Assembly: GCA_016802295.1 (NCBI GenBank)
Contig: JAESIW010000138.1
Coordinates: 2,456,897-2,520,896 of the forward strand
Origin: Brachionus rotundiformis
Taxonomy: Eukaryota; Rotifera; Eurotatoria; Ploima; Brachionidae
DNA: 64,000 nucleotides
Direction of reading: 5' to 3'
Part shown: positions 49,204-63,559 of the stretch, piece after piece
Layout of the letters: each line of letters starts with the position of its first letter
Position numbering within the stretch: the first letter of the stretch is position 1
Position numbers and translations under genes: made by a program
Notes under the pieces: generated by a model
Databases searched by the model: none
Told to the model about the DNA's origin: nothing
The model's input: only the letters and a program-made list of their open reading frames with translations

Positions 49204-52200
49204 GGCTTATTCAGACTTCTCCTCTCAAAAAAGCGCCAATAGTCTCATCTGTAGAAAAATTGTACCGACTAATTTAGGCTACGTGATCTAACCTCTTATC
49301 TAAATTGGGTATTATATTTTTAAGCTAGTTTAATTTGACTCTTATGTTTAAAAATCGATTTCGGCACAACCAAAAAATACCTATAACTAGACCACTTGGA
49401 CATTAATTATCATAATCCGACAACGAATTGTCGTTGTCCGAAAAATTCGACTTAATTAAAATCGATTTTTATTTCTAATCTAGAAACCCAAAATTGGGTT
49501 ATATATACACATATTTTCTATGTGCATTGGGCTTTAGAAATTTTAATGAACAAAACAAACTCTAAGCAAACACTGACCCTTGAATATAACAATCAAGAAA
49601 AAAGATTGCTAGGTATTCAATTTAGAATAAAAAAACGACTCGCTACATTGGCCATGTACGAGTATATGAATTGATTAGCTTTTAAAATGTCAATCGTCGC
49701 GCATAGGTCAGTAGCTTGGATTTTGTATTTTTCATTAAATAAAAAAAAAACATTATGATTGACTCTCTTGATCATTTTTCTTGCGAATAAACAACAAATT
49801 CGTTAGGACATGCGATTTTGTTTTTATTAATTAATTGTCTTAGCCAACATATAGGTAAAATATTTGCTTTAAGAATTAGAAGAGGCCTCTCTCAACTCAG
49901 GTCTAAATGAACGTTAAAATTGAGGTAATTAATTTAAGCTTTGAAAACTGGCTACGACCAGCTGCAAATGATTTGCCCGAAAATTACCGGCCCTAGCCGC
50001 TCAAAGCTCTTAAATGTTAAATAAATGGCATTTAAATTAAAATAGCTAAATTAATAAGCTTTTGATTCGATCTATTGTAAACAAAAGAACAATAGATTTC
50101 TAAACTTGTATTATTGTGACGTTAACTAGTAAAAATGGTATTCAATTACAGATTTAATTGAATTCGTATTTCCTTGTCAATGAAATATTAACTTACAATT
50201 TATTTTTAGAGTATAAGATCATTTATTTATATTAAAATAAAATAACTTAAAAACTTGACGTGTTTTTTATTGTTTTTTAGGGAAAATACTGAAAATATGA
50301 GCCGAGTTTTTCATCTGAGCCATTAATATAAAACAACTCAGATTTAAATTCAATATTTGATAGCAATAAAAGCTCAAATGTTTTTTTTTCTGTCAAGTTA
50401 AGTCAAACACACTTACCTGGTTTAAAGTTAAATATTTTAGAAGCAAAATCAATCAAATTAAAAACTTGATTATTCAAATTGTTTTCCCAACAATGTAAAA
50501 CAAACTTAACATCTACACTTGCTTGAAAATTTTAAATAACTTTTGGTAGATTTTGCGAAAAAAATTTAATTAAAGAAAAATATTAATTTTTTTCACATAT
50601 AGAGTAGCTAATGAATAAAATATACTTTTATATATATGCTGATTAAAATTATTTCAAGATAATTGAGTATTTTAAATTTCTTTTTTGATATCTAAATCGT
50701 ATTTTTGCTCTATTTTGTAAAAATTTTCTATTTATTCTATTTTCTTAAAATTTTTGCCTAAGAGGCTTCATCCTATTAAATGCAATAATATTAATGATAG
50801 AACAGCTTTCTGCAAGTCAAAGAAGTCAATCGATTCTAACAAACATATGGTATATTCGAAACAATTGTAGAGAGGTTCTCATCGTCCACTGCGTAGTCAT
50901 AGCACTTGCTTTCAGTATTTTAGTTATTTGTCTTAACTGTGGTAAAAAAATAATGGCTGAGATCTTTGTATTTGATTTTGATTTTGATGTATCTAATTAC
51001 TATGGATGCATTCCTAGTAAGATATATCCTCAAACTTGTTTGCCGCGGATTTTTTGTATTAAACTTATTAAATTATTAAATTAAATTAATTATTTATTAT
51101 TTTTTATCGTTTGATAAATTAAAAATAGTAAATTCTTAATACTATTTCAAATATTTTTTGTCATTTAATTAATTCAAAATTTAAAAGTTTACTAATAAAG
51201 TTCTACAACATTGATTATTACTTATCGTTACAAATCAAAATAATATTATCTAATTATGATAAAAAGATAACCAATTTAGATTAAATAAAAATTTCAAATT
51301 AGAAAAAATAAGATTTAATTCATGCTTGATAAATTTTATTTAGAAAATTTGACACAAGACATTTTTTGAAATTTTTTTTGATTATTGGTCTGTTTTCCTT
51401 TAAGATTCTTAATTACTTAACCATAAAATATCTAAAAAATTTATTTTTATTACTTCAATCAAATAATCAAATCCCAAGCTAAATAGAATATTATGAATAT
51501 TAATTAAAAACTAAAAAAAACAAAATTCCAATCGATTTAAGATGCTTATAATAGCTAAAAGCTAGCGCTTTTTATCATTATTCAGACAGAAAAAATTTAC
51601 CTAAAATTTATTATTTCGCGACGAAGAATTACGCGTGAATAAATCGTCGTTCAAGATCATTGAATTGAAAATAAATGCTATATATTCTTTGATTTGTATC
51701 ATGAAGGGTTTTTGTCGACAAAAACTAATACTTTATTTTTTTAATATGCCGATTTGAAAAAAAAAATTAATTACGGAAGCTATTAATTTATTTGGTGTCA
51801 CAAAAATAATATAAAAACCTTAATAGCTATAAAAATTTATTAAGATCATTTTATAATTTTCATTCAAAAATGTAACAAATTAAATAAAATAATCATTTCT
51901 TTTGTTTTATTCTTTCTATGTAATTAAAATTTTTCAGTGCAAATTTAAAATCTAATTAGACTTAAAATTTTTGCTATTTCGTTTAATAAAAATTGGGTCA
52001 ACAAAAAATGAAAAACTTTATAGAAAATGTTATTAAGATTTTTTTAATTAAAAGAAACAATCTAGTATTTTTATATACTTCACTAAAATGAGTAGTTGGC
52101 TTAAAATTTACAACTAAAATATAATCGTCAGAAACGAAAAAAAAACTAAAAAAAAATTTCAATTCTAAGCTAAGCCATGTTAGAAATCAATTGACAGTTA

Positions 52201-55200
52201 GGTATTTTTTTACCTTTAATAAAAAGATAAATAAATAAATAAAAATTACACTGGGTTCTTAGTTAACTATTTAAAAAAGGTTTCTTCATCTTAGTGTTGA
52301 AACTATGGTAAATAGAAAAAACTATTTTTCAAAGAATCCAAAACATCTCACGGCATAATTTAACTTTTTGTGTAAAGAATTATTATTCTTTACCTAATAT
52401 CACAGAAAATTTAAAAAATTCCGTTTGAAAATCAATTAAAAATAATTTTTCAAAAGTGCTAATCAAATAATAGAATATAAAATACATTAATATTTGAGTA
52501 ATGAAAATTTTTATTTTAATATTTATTACTGTTTCTGATTAAAACAACCTCCAAGATAGTCGTTCAAATTAGCTATTTCCTTTATTCAAGAAACGCCATT
52601 GTACTAAATTTAATTAAAATAAAATGATTTTTCATAAAATTCATTAATTAATTTTACTAGCATATTACAAGTATCCTTAATTCGAATTTTTTACTTTTGT
52701 TAAGTCAGCTAGATATAGAAATAGATAAAAAAAGAGAGTCAGACAATTATTTCCGAATAATTATAAGAACATTGTTTATCTGTTTTTAATTAATAATAAT
52801 TGTAAAATAAATTCTAATATGTCTAAAATGAACCATCCCAATAAATAAATTAATCAGTTTTATATAACAAAAATTTAAATAAACTGATAATTCCTAATGT
52901 AGACAAACTAGTTTTTCTTATTCAAATTATAAATAAAAAGCTCATTATTATTTATGTCCTACTTTTTAGTATGTCCCAGTTTGCCATTCTTAATCTCTTC
53001 TTAATCATTTTTCTTTTTTGATTATTACCTATCACTTTTCTTAACATTATATGATATATGATTAATTCGCTTCTACTTTTAGTTAGGCTGAGTTGAAATA
53101 ATTCAACCGAGTATTAATACTATAATGATCAAATTAGAAATAACAAATAAACCGACTCAACGAAATTTAGAACAGCTTGATAAAGATTAATCCTTTAAAT
53201 GATTAAAATAGAATCAATAGATACTAAGGCTGCACACAGTAAGATGTCGATATATTTTGTCTATTTTTTTATATTTAAAAATTCCTTTAAAGATTAAACT
53301 CAAGACTCAAATTATTCTATTAAAAACACTTTGTTTGTTTAAAACAATACAAGAAAAAATATTACTTAATATATTCATTTATAGTATTGAACATTATAAG
53401 ATTCGGTAAAATAATAAAATTCCATTTGAATAATTTAAAAATATTTTTCTAAATTAAAAATTTAAATAAAAAATTTACAATTTAAAACTAAATAAAATTA
53501 TTTTCACTTACAACATAAATGAATAAAACATATAAATCAAAACCGAATTGCTATTTAAACTATAAAACACTTTTAAAAGCTTATGAGATTTTTTTAAATC
53601 TCACAATTTAAAATTCAAAAGATACGAAAATTATCATTGCTCAATAAAAGTAAAATTGTTTAAAACGTGTTCAATCTAGAATAATTAAAAGTAATTTTAT
53701 ACTGAACGATATAAAAATTAAAGTTTTATTAGACAAAATGAAAAGCAAATATAGTTCAAATGTAACTTTGGAAAAAAATAATTAATAAATTACTTAAACA
53801 CCGGGAGAAAATAGGATTAAATTTATTTCTTATAAAAATAATTTACAAAAAACAAACTTATTAAGTATTAGATTTGAGTCTAAATTGTGTTTGAATTAAG
53901 ATAAAATATCCACTCTCAGTAAAAAAAAAATAATTTCCTGTTTTTATAAATTTCAATTAGAAACAATTTAAAACCGAATTCGGAAAATGATACAATTTAA
54001 ATAGTTCAAATCTTGAAAACTTGACTCCTTTGAACAAAACAATTATTTAACTTATTGGTTTTTTTATTTAAAAAATTAGGCAAAAAACAAAACTAATTCT
54101 CTTAAAATCTTGACTTAAAAGTGTTTTTGAGTTTTTTTTGTAAAAAATCAACAAAAGTAAATTCAAAAACTTCAAAATTCATCAAATTAATTGAGTGCTT
54201 ATAGTTTGACAAAAGTTTAACTCTAAGCGATCTTGAATTTCAGTAAAGGCCTTAAATTCGTAGATTAATAACCATATTAACAAATAATTCTAAATTATTA
54301 AAGATTAAATAATTTTTTCATTGGAAGCCATCGTTTTTTGTAAGTAGCGGTATAAAAAAATAAGGTGATGATTAAATGCACATTTTTTTCTTTATCAAGA
54401 ATGATTTTCGGCTTCAGAAAAGTTCTTTTTTCGGTAAAGGTTGAATATCGGTATTTAATTAAATTAATTTAAATTCTTATTTAATTATTTGGTCAGAAAA
54501 AAATGAAAAGTTCCTGATCAAAAGTAACATTTAAAATCATAAAATTATTTCATATTGCCATTTAATTAGCTCAGTTTTCCAACAATATTTTTAAGATTTG
54601 GTTGTTAAATTGGCTTATCATCAGATTTATTAAGAATACAAGTTCATAATAACTTAGCTAGTTTATTTAGGTTTCATGTTAAACAAGAATCCTGAGATTA
54701 AGTTAAATTTAAGCCAAAATAACGCCGCAAATTTATTCATATTCATGATTATAAAATCAATATTGTTGGTCTTAATTTACGCCAAATAACAAAACCACTA
54801 TGAATAAAATTTTTATTTTATAACCAAATAAGTAATCTTTTCATCTAATCCATAATTATTTTCAAAATAGATTATATTTGAATTAGAGAAGAAAAAGTTT
54901 ATTTTAGTCTTAAGATTAGGAGAAGAGAGAAGTGATTTGATTTTTTGTTTTTAGTGCTCCATACCTAAGTATCTAATTAGGCAGTAAGGTATAATCACTA
55001 TTTGACTTTATAAAAAAAAAATCCCAACTTATCGATTTCTCAAAGCAAAGGAAAAGATTAAGAAACTTTTTGTCCTAATCGCTTGACGTTTTCTCATTTA
55101 TGACCAAGAAGAACTATTTTTTATGTAAATATTTTTTAAAATTTATACAATTTATTTCTCTAAAGACGAAACTTGAATTAAAATTACAATTTATTTTTTC

Positions 55201-55450
55201 TAATTAATCTTCCGTTTCCAGAATATCATCTGGTATAAATAATCGTAAATATAGAGGATTATCTCTACAACTTATGGCACTTTGTTTTTACTGTCAAATT
55301 AATTCATAAATCCGAAAATAAAATATTGAAGATAAATTTGATACCTTTAATTTTGTCGCATAATTAAAACTATTGGAAATTTTTAAAAACAAACTTAATT
55401 TTCAAACTTTACTCGGTTTATTTGCTATTTAAGTTTAATGAAATACATTA

Positions 55451-55518
55451 GCCTAAAAACTTGCTAAAATCTGCTTTTGTTAATTACGAGTTCGTGTTCT
55501 ACCACTCTTAAATTTTAT
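55451..55518. repeat. Diverged direct repeat, copy 1
   Basis: GCCTAAAAACTTGCTAAAAT through TTACGAGTTCGTGTTCTACC matches 56221-56290 with scattered substitutions. Confidence 0.6.
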
Positions 55519-56220
55519 AAAGAGTAATTTTTTACCATTTTTTAATGTCTAGAGATAATTTGATCCTAATATAAAAAAGAAAACTTACATTAAGAAAATT
55601 ATTGATTTGTTTACAAATTTTATAGATAAAATAAACTCATTTGCATTTGGAGCATACAAAGTTTATATATTTTTATAATCAAAGCATCTATTAGCTCTTA
55701 TCAAGCAAGGCTGCGTGTAGAAAAAATTCAATTTTCATGATGCTTCAATATTCCCCTTGAACAATTAATTTATAAAATTATTAGCAAATTTAATTTATTT
55801 TCCTCAAATAACTATAAATTCTATTGCGAATTAAAAAATTTTATGAGTCGTGATTTAACTAGACCATTAAGGCTAGTTTTTCGAAGACAAAAACATTTCA
55901 TACAATCTTGAAATAGATATCGCTGTAACAATAAAATAAAAGAAGTGGCTAGACTGTAACTAGATAGCTTGAATTAATTTTACTAGACTATAATGACTTA
56001 AAACTAATTGCCCAAAATAAACACCTTGAGAAATGAAGTTTGTCTACTTGTATAAAGGTCTTATTTTTTTAACATTATATTAAAAATTTTATTAACAATT
56101 GTAAATTTTTGATCATGAGTCAATTGTAATCTTGAAAATAACTAAAAAGTAATGCTCAGTAAACTCGAACGTCTGCATTGTACCAAAAATAAAAAATTTG
56201 TGTAGATCAATATCGCTTTG

Positions 56221-56290
56221 GCCTAGAAACTTGATTAGAATTTGCTATTGTGAATTACGGCCTCGTGTTCTACGACTTTAGAATTTGAAT
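56221..56290. repeat. Diverged direct repeat, copy 2
   Basis: GCCTAGAAACTTGATTAGAA through TTACGGCCTCGTGTTCTACG; same orientation as copy 1, 770 bases downstream. Confidence 0.6.
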
Positions 56291-57736
56291 AGAGATTATA
56301 AAACTCTTAATCTTGAACAATTTTTTTTAAATTAATTAAAATCAACAAAAAAATCCTCTTAAGCCTTTTTTCGACAAAAAAATATTTAATTTTTAATTCG
56401 AAATTTTCAAAATTTTAAGTGCATAGGCTTAAATTTTGGATATTCTTTTTTAAAAATTTACTCATAATCCAAACATAAGTCTGATTGCTTATTTATCTAC
56501 AATGTTTTTCAATTAATTAATAAAAATTTAATTTTAAATTTGTTATTCATTTACATTTGATTGTAGGCGAATGTCCTATTTTGCCTAATTAGCTTAAATT
56601 CAATTTATCAATTGGGTTGTTTTAGAAATAATGAGCTAAGATTAGGATCACTTATTTCCATTTAAGCATTTGATAATTAAATCATATAGACCCTAAAGGT
56701 TTAAAAAAAAATTACTTAAATTATATAATTATTGCCATATGTAATCGAAATGTCGTTTTCTATGTAAATAGTTTAAAATAAATAATATTTTTTAAAAATT
56801 TTTGATTAATCTAAAATTTGATGTTGCCATTTATAGCAAAAAATATCTAATAAATGAATAATCAATTGCATTTTTAAATTCAAAATTATTTGTATTAATT
56901 AGCTTTATTAAAATTAAAATTGTTCGAAAAAATTAATTGCACATTTATTGAAAAAAAATATTTTCAAAAGATTCGCCAAGTTTTAACAAACCTTGAGTTA
57001 AGTTAAAAAAATTAATTTTAAAAGCGATTAATTTACAAGAGTAAAAAAAAATAATAATTTAAAATCAAATATTAATTGCCTATCTAATGAATAATCTTGT
57101 ATATATCTTAAGTTACAATTTGCTAACAAAATATTTGATTAGAAAAAAAATATTGGTTCTTTTCAATTGATTTTCCATGCTTAAAATACTTAGGTAATTT
57201 GTTTCCAAGCGAATGACTAAATCAGATTACTCAGCAAATAATAGACAATACTCTGCACAAAAATTAGCTTAAATACTATTTTCTTATATTGATGCCAAAA
57301 TAATTTATTCAAAATATTTATTAAAAAACATTCGATGCTGAGCACAGGATATTTGAATCGATTTAATTGTTTTATAAATCAGACTGAGCTCTTAGCAAAA
57401 ATTACGCAATAAGGCCCATATCTTTAAATATGAATAAAACAGATAATTAAAGAGTTGAATCTTGAGTTTTAGTTGCCTTATAACATATTGCTTTATTTTA
57501 GACAAAAATCAAATAATTTATAAAATTTTAATAGAGTTGAAGAATTCTTGAATAAACAATTGCTGGCTCAGGCTTAAAAACAAATTAAAGTTAGAAATTT
57601 TTTATTCTATAAAAAAATTATCATTATTGTGGAAGTTTTCCTTGACAAAGCTTCAAAATATCCTCTCATTAATACACCCGACCTAAATTTAAATATTAAA
57701 ATATAAAAATAAAACAATTTTGGTGTTTTATATGTT

Positions 57737-57967
57737 TGCTTACACTTCTTAAGAATACAAAAAAAGAAACTGTTAATTATCATCAAATACTATTGCTTTT
57801 ATAAACTATTCACCTTTCATTTGAACAAAATACTTAACCTAAAAAAGACCAATCATTTATTAAACCAAAAAAATTGATAAAGATATCCATGAAGAGAATT
57901 AAGTGTCATTTGGTAAACAAATAAAACTAGTAAATTCAAAAAATATTGAATCCTGAAAATACAAAAT
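57737..57967. repeat. Gap-flanking duplicate, left copy
   Basis: About 231 bases starting TGCTTACACTTCTTAAGAAT and running into the N gap. Differs from the right copy only by a 2-base indel in an A-run and one A/G substitution. Confidence 0.95.
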
Positions 57968-58938
57968 NNNNNNNNNNNNNNNNNNNNNNNNNNNNNNNNN
58001 NNNNNNNNNNNNNNNNNNNNNNNNNNNNNNNNNNNNNNNNNNNNNNNNNNNNNNNNNNNNNNNNNNNNNNNNNNNNNNNNNNNNNNNNNNNNNNNNNNNN
58101 NNNNNNNNNNNNNNNNNNNNNNNNNNNNNNNNNNNNNNNNNNNNNNNNNNNNNNNNNNNNNNNNNNNNNNNNNNNNNNNNNNNNNNNNNNNNNNNNNNNN
58201 NNNNNNNNNNNNNNNNNNNNNNNNNNNNNNNNNNNNNNNNNNNNNNNNNNNNNNNNNNNNNNNNNNNNNNNNNNNNNNNNNNNNNNNNNNNNNNNNNNNN
58301 NNNNNNNNNNNNNNNNNNNNNNNNNNNNNNNNNNNNNNNNNNNNNNNNNNNNNNNNNNNNNNNNNNNNNNNNNNNNNNNNNNNNNNNNNNNNNNNNNNNN
58401 NNNNNNNNNNNNNNNNNNNNNNNNNNNNNNNNNNNNNNNNNNNNNNNNNNNNNNNNNNNNNNNNNNNNNNNNNNNNNNNNNNNNNNNNNNNNNNNNNNNN
58501 NNNNNNNNNNNNNNNNNNNNNNNNNNNNNNNNNNNNNNNNNNNNNNNNNNNNNNNNNNNNNNNNNNNNNNNNNNNNNNNNNNNNNNNNNNNNNNNNNNNN
58601 NNNNNNNNNNNNNNNNNNNNNNNNNNNNNNNNNNNNNNNNNNNNNNNNNNNNNNNNNNNNNNNNNNNNNNNNNNNNNNNNNNNNNNNNNNNNNNNNNNNN
58701 NNNNNNNNNNNNNNNNNNNNNNNNNNNNNNNNNNNNNNNNNNNNNNNNNNNNNNNNNNNNNNNNNNNNNNNNNNNNNNNNNNNNNNNNNNNNNNNNNNNN
58801 NNNNNNNNNNNNNNNNNNNNNNNNNNNNNNNNNNNNNNNNNNNNNNNNNNNNNNNNNNNNNNNNNNNNNNNNNNNNNNNNNNNNNNNNNNNNNNNNNNNN
58901 NNNNNNNNNNNNNNNNNNNNNNNNNNNNNNNNNNNNNN
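57968..58938. other. Assembly gap (971 Ns)
   Basis: Undetermined bases. Open frames that appear to cross it are artefacts of N translation. Confidence 0.99.
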
Positions 58939-59169
58939 TGCTTACACTTCTTAAGAATACAAGAAAAAAGAAACTGTTAATTATCATCAAATACTATTGC
59001 TTTTATAAACTATTCACCTTTCATTTGAACAAAATACTTAACCTAAAAAAGACCAATCATTTATTAAACCAAAAAAATTGATAAAGATATCCATGAAGAG
59101 AATTAAGTGTCGTTTGGTAAACAAATAAAACTAGTAAATTCAAAAAATATTGAATCCTGAAAATACAAA
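58939..59169. repeat. Gap-flanking duplicate, right copy
   Basis: Near-identical to 57737-57967, beginning exactly where the Ns end. Either a tandem repeat of about 1.2 kb period or a scaffolding duplication. Confidence 0.95.
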
Positions 59170-61169
59170 TTTTTTTCGAAATTAATCTAGGTTAAATATT
59201 GTTATGATTTAAAAAATAATTTTAATTAAATTTGAAAAAAAAATAGTAAAATTATGAAACCAAAAAAATCTTGAATAAATTCAACTATCAAATTTCAATT
59301 GTAATAGTTGTAAATTTTAAGAGAAAAAAATAAATATAGGAATTAATTCACCAAAAAGTATTAAACTCAAAATGCTCAGCTGAAAGATCTGAAAATTTTG
59401 AAGAAAAAATACTAAGATTTTTGTTTAATTAAAGATGATTATTATTTGGTCTCCACTTAATTAAAAAAAACTACCCTAACTATGTCATCCAAAAGCTAGT
59501 GATGAAAATTTGAATTGATAAGTAGTCAAAAAATTAAAAAATAATGTTCTAATTGATTATCAGTCCATTATGAAATAAATTATTTTTGATGTTTGTCAAA
59601 AAAAATAGACGAATTCTATTAAATTTTCTTATGTTTTGGCTAATATAATATTTCAAACAAATATTTTATATTTTCATTATTTCTTACTTATTTACTGATC
59701 TTTTTTTATTGATATGATAAAAAGTGTTATTTTTTAAATATCTGAAATTAATTAATATTAAGAAAAAATACGAATTTATATTCAATTTTTTATTTAAATA
59801 ATTTGGATTATCCTATTTTATTTTTACATTTTAATCACGTTCAATAATTTATTATTAAAAGGCTCTTTAAATATATAAACAATTGAAACAATAGAGTGGA
59901 ATGTATCCATCCACCATATGATACTTTTTGAAACCAAGAAGTAAAATGATATATAATTAAGATGTTTACCCGTTCTAATACTTAGTTAATTTGAATCATA
60001 AAAAAATACAAGATAAATATTTGCCAAGTAAAATTCCACTTGAGATTGTTAACTTGTTTCCTCGTTTTTTTCTTTGGCTTAAAATAATCAAAACTATAAA
60101 CAAACTATAAAGCTTAAAAAAATATATAAAAAACTAATAAGACGTTGCTAGCAAATGCTTAAATGATTTCTTTATATTAATTTTATTATTTCGATAAAGA
60201 AAAGATATTTTTTCGAGCATCATTAGCAAAAGAGAATTGTCATGACACGAACGTGATTTGCTTAAATAAGAATATCCAAATTAGTTAAATTAATTAAAAA
60301 AGGCCATTTAAAAATTTTGCCATAAAATAAAAGCAATAGAACTGAATATAAACTTTTTTAGTTTGAAAAAGGTTAATTTCTTGATTTTTAATCTTGTTAA
60401 AAGATAATCAAAAAAATTCAAAATATCGCTCAATTCAAATTAGATTATATAACTCGATAATAAATTTACTAAATCTTTGTTAAAATTCCAAGTAATGGTA
60501 ATTTTATGAATCGTTTAAATTCTGAATAAATGTTAATAAAATACAAATTACTGATTTGAGACAATCGAATCATTAAAACTAATTCTATCTTATATCATGA
60601 GTCTATAGGGTTTTTTACGGTAGTCTAAATTTTAAAACATGAACTAAATTTAATTCTTTAAGAGAAGTTGAAATAAATTTCTTGTCGCCAAAATACTTTT
60701 TTCTTGATACAAATTATAAAAATAGAAAATATTTTTAGCAAGTTTTAAATTAGAATAAAAAAAATACAATTTTTTTTTTGCTTAAAAGATAGTCTTTATT
60801 AATAACAGATTTCAAAAGTTAAAAATTACATAATTTGATAAATAGAATATTCATTGAATTTCTATTCCTATTTAAATTATTTAATTATTCCTATTTAAAT
60901 AAAAAATGACTTTTCTGAATCAATTGGAGAAAATATGTATCCGAACTAATATATTAGAAGAAAATATAACACTAATTGATTAAAATTTTTATTATTTTTA
61001 AATTTCGATATGTGACCAACTGATTAATAAGATTTAAATAAAAACTTAAACTTAAATTTTCACCAATTAATTTAAAAAGTAAATCAATATATAATTAGTG
61101 AGGAAATATGTGTATGAATAATTATAATGATCAGAGCCAATACGTATTTTTTGGAGAGCTTTTACAGCC
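59170..61169. other. Intergenic AT-rich DNA
   Basis: No coding features or repeats that I can support. Confidence 0.5.
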
Positions 61170-61690
61170 GTTTCTTTTGGACATGGAAACACTTTTTTGT
61201 CAATTCTTAATTTGAAACTTTTGGCCGGCTTGGCACAAATCATTTAGTGTTAAAAACAATTACTGTATCTGAGTTAATAACAACTCTTTCAAGTCGATTC
61301 CAAACATTTACCACTCTGTTGCTGATAAAATTAAATCTTTGCTTACAGTTCCTTACTAATTGTCTTTCTAATGTAAAACCATGACGTCTAGGGGTTGGAC
61401 GAAACGTATTTTCTGGATTATTCTTGAAGACTAGGGGTACATGTCAGTTAATCTTGTCGTAGCTTTTCAAAGACTTTATAAGTTATTATTTTTAACATCT
61501 CGATCAGATCCCCTCTTAATCTTATCCTCTTTAGGCTGGTTAGATTCAATGCAGCTAATCTTTCTGAATAGCTTAGCTTTTTTAGCTCTGGAACCCATTT
61601 AGTAGCTCTTCTCTGGACTGATACTAAGATATTGATGTCTTTTTTTAAGTACGAGTTCCAAACTGTACTCTATATTCTAGATAAATGTCA
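61170..61690 (-). mobile_element. Decayed LINE ORF2 3' fragment
   Basis: Minus-strand translation gives the C-terminal signature of non-LTR reverse transcriptases: VQRRATKWVPELKKLSYSER, then RLAALNLTSLKRIRLRGDLI. After a stop and frame change it continues as NTFRPTPRRHGFTLERQLVR and FNFISNRVVNVWNRLERVV. Truncated at both ends and frameshifted, so inactive. Resembles CR1/Jockey-type ORF2 ends. Confidence 0.85.
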
Positions 61691-62619
61691 ACTTCTTTTT
61701 AATATTTGCTTTTAGGGAATCTGATGCTTTGTCATAAGCCAACGACCTCATGGTTTTTCATATATTTACCTTGAAAAAATTTTGTAGACTGTTCCTGAAA
61801 GAATTGTTTTAAATAGTTTTTAAATTTGATCAGTCTTAAATTAAAATTAAGTCTTTTTATAACTTTTATAATGTTAATGGCGCTTTTATCACAAATAGTT
61901 CTGATTAATTTTAAGCGAATAAAATATAAACTACTTTGGTAAGATATAAAATGTAAAAAACTATCACCATTGTTTCAACCTGTAAGCTACCAGATTGAAA
62001 AAGATTCATCTCAAAAAACTGAAAATAATCATAAAAGCTTTTTGACTATTTTATTTTTCTAACTCTAATTTAAAAATTTTGAAGTCTAAATTTAAATTAA
62101 ATAAAAGAAAAATAAAACTATAAAATGTTCTTAAGATGTTCTAATATTTTTATTTAAATCTTTTAGAGAAACACTTTTTTTAAATAGTTTCAAAAAATAA
62201 TTTTGTAAAAAAACATCTTCCTTTGTTAAATTAGTTTTATTTTTTATAAAATTTGCTAAACTAAGACAAAAAATATTTACCATATTTTTAATCAGTTTGC
62301 TAGAAAAAGACTGTTCTTTTTTAACAATTAAAAATCCAATATTTGGCAAACAAAAAGCTACACATCTGGCTTAAAATTAAGATAAATTTGAACTGACAAA
62401 GAGAATTATGAAAATTTTGAAAGCTACAACGTATTCAATGTTTTATTTAAAATATCTTAAACGTCATCTAAATCTTAAAAATATCTTTTCGGATACTCTC
62501 TAAATTTCATTAATTTCTCATACGTAAACACTTTTTTGTTGGATTTTTATTTAAATTTGAGAGATTTTTTCCAAAAAAAAGTTATTATTTTTGTTCAAGA
62601 TAATTTCTATTCGATAAAT
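61691..62619. other. Intergenic, upstream of SEC61 gamma
   Basis: A 72-codon minus ORF at 62131-62349 is Lys/Asn/Leu-rich and unrecognised; I do not call it. The promoter of SEC61 gamma should lie at the right end. Confidence 0.5.
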
Positions 62620-62885
62620 ATGGACCAAGTAAACAAATTCGTTGAGCCAGGCAGACTATTTTTCAAAGACTCATATCGTTTGGTCAAAAAATGTACCAAG
62701 CCAGATCGCAAAGAGTTTAAAAAAATCGCTTTCGCCACTGCTATCGGTTTCGCCATCATGGGATTCATTGGATTTTTTGTCAAACTTATCCACATCCCAA
62801 TCAACAACATCATTGTGTAAGTCTTAATATTATCTGTTTATTTTTAAATTTTAAAATTACAATTTTTAATTTAAGCGGTTCATAA
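62620..62885 (+). CDS. SEC61G: SEC61 gamma, translocon subunit
   Basis: Tail-anchored gamma subunit (SecE homologue) of the ER Sec61 protein-conducting channel. Two exons: 62620-62816 and 62876-62885. The 10-nt last exon completes Val, then Gly, Ser and stop (GT|C GGT TCA TAA), giving 68 residues, the same as human. Conserved marks: MDQVNKFVEPGRLFFKDSYR, KKCTKPDRKEFKKIAFATAI and the membrane segment GFIGFFVKLIHIPINNIIV. Without the splice the frame ends at a TGTAA read-through one residue earlier, so the micro-exon explains the C-terminus. Very secure. Confidence 0.97.
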
Positions 62886-63559
62886 ATATCAAAAGAATCA
62901 GAATGATCATGTTTAGGAAGGAGGAATGAAAATAAAAAATTAAGATTATTTTATAAAATTTGTCTAAAATTATTTTAAAATTTAAATTTTGTCATTTTGT
63001 TGCGTTTAATAAACCTGTTAAAAATGAAGCTGTTTTTTTTATGGAAAAACAATCAAATAAATTTTACGAATTATCATCACTAAATAATATTAAAAATTTT
63101 TTCATCAATTTTCAAAATTGAGATGCATGTCTTTACTTTTTTTAAAGTGAAACAATCAACCTATACATTGTATATTTTTATAACTGTTAATTAGAAACCT
63201 TTATCTTTCTAAAATAAAAAAATAGAATTATTTATAGCAAAATTTATCTTCATTGTACTTTTAAGCTTCAAATTTAATTTTATGAATAATCAAATAAAAA
63301 TCTTATTTTTCCCTCTTTTGTTTTCTTCAGTTAAAAATTTTTAAAAAGGAAGTTTTATATTAAAATTTTCAAGGAATTAAAAAATTCAATGTTGTCTTAG
63401 TTTTTAAACTGAATTATTACATATAATGGTGTTTCAATCCATTTTGCAAGAGTAAAAATAATCTAGAACTTAAATCATGATCTTAATCTGAGCCAAGTAT
63501 TACATTAAGTTTTTAAAAATTTTAAAATTTAATTTAAAGATTAAAAATCCAAATTTAAT
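62886..63559. other. Intergenic, 3' of SEC61 gamma
   Basis: AT-rich 3' UTR and spacer; nothing else recognised. Confidence 0.5.

Larger units (their letters stand above)
49204..57736. other. Gene desert upstream of LRCH
   Basis: About 8.5 kb of very AT-rich DNA. A 97-codon ORF at 50794-51084 has one hydrophobic segment (VLIVHCVVIALAFSILVICL) but no family features. A small hairpin (GACAACGA-ATTG-TCGTTGTC) lies at 49419-49438. A diverged repeat pair occurs at 55451-55518 and 56221-56290. No supportable gene. Confidence 0.5.

Noticed and set aside
50794..51084. 97-codon ORF with one hydrophobic segment
   Set aside because: Single ORF in a gene desert, no motif, C-terminal half low-complexity. 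RNA evidence would be needed.
57899..58990. Two long open frames across the Ns (both strands)
   Set aside because: They consist of X residues from the N gap; the real sequence at each end is only short, low-complexity and non-coding.
62131..62349. 72-codon minus ORF next to SEC61 gamma
   Set aside because: Lys/Asn/Leu-rich, no recognisable domain, no flanking exon found.
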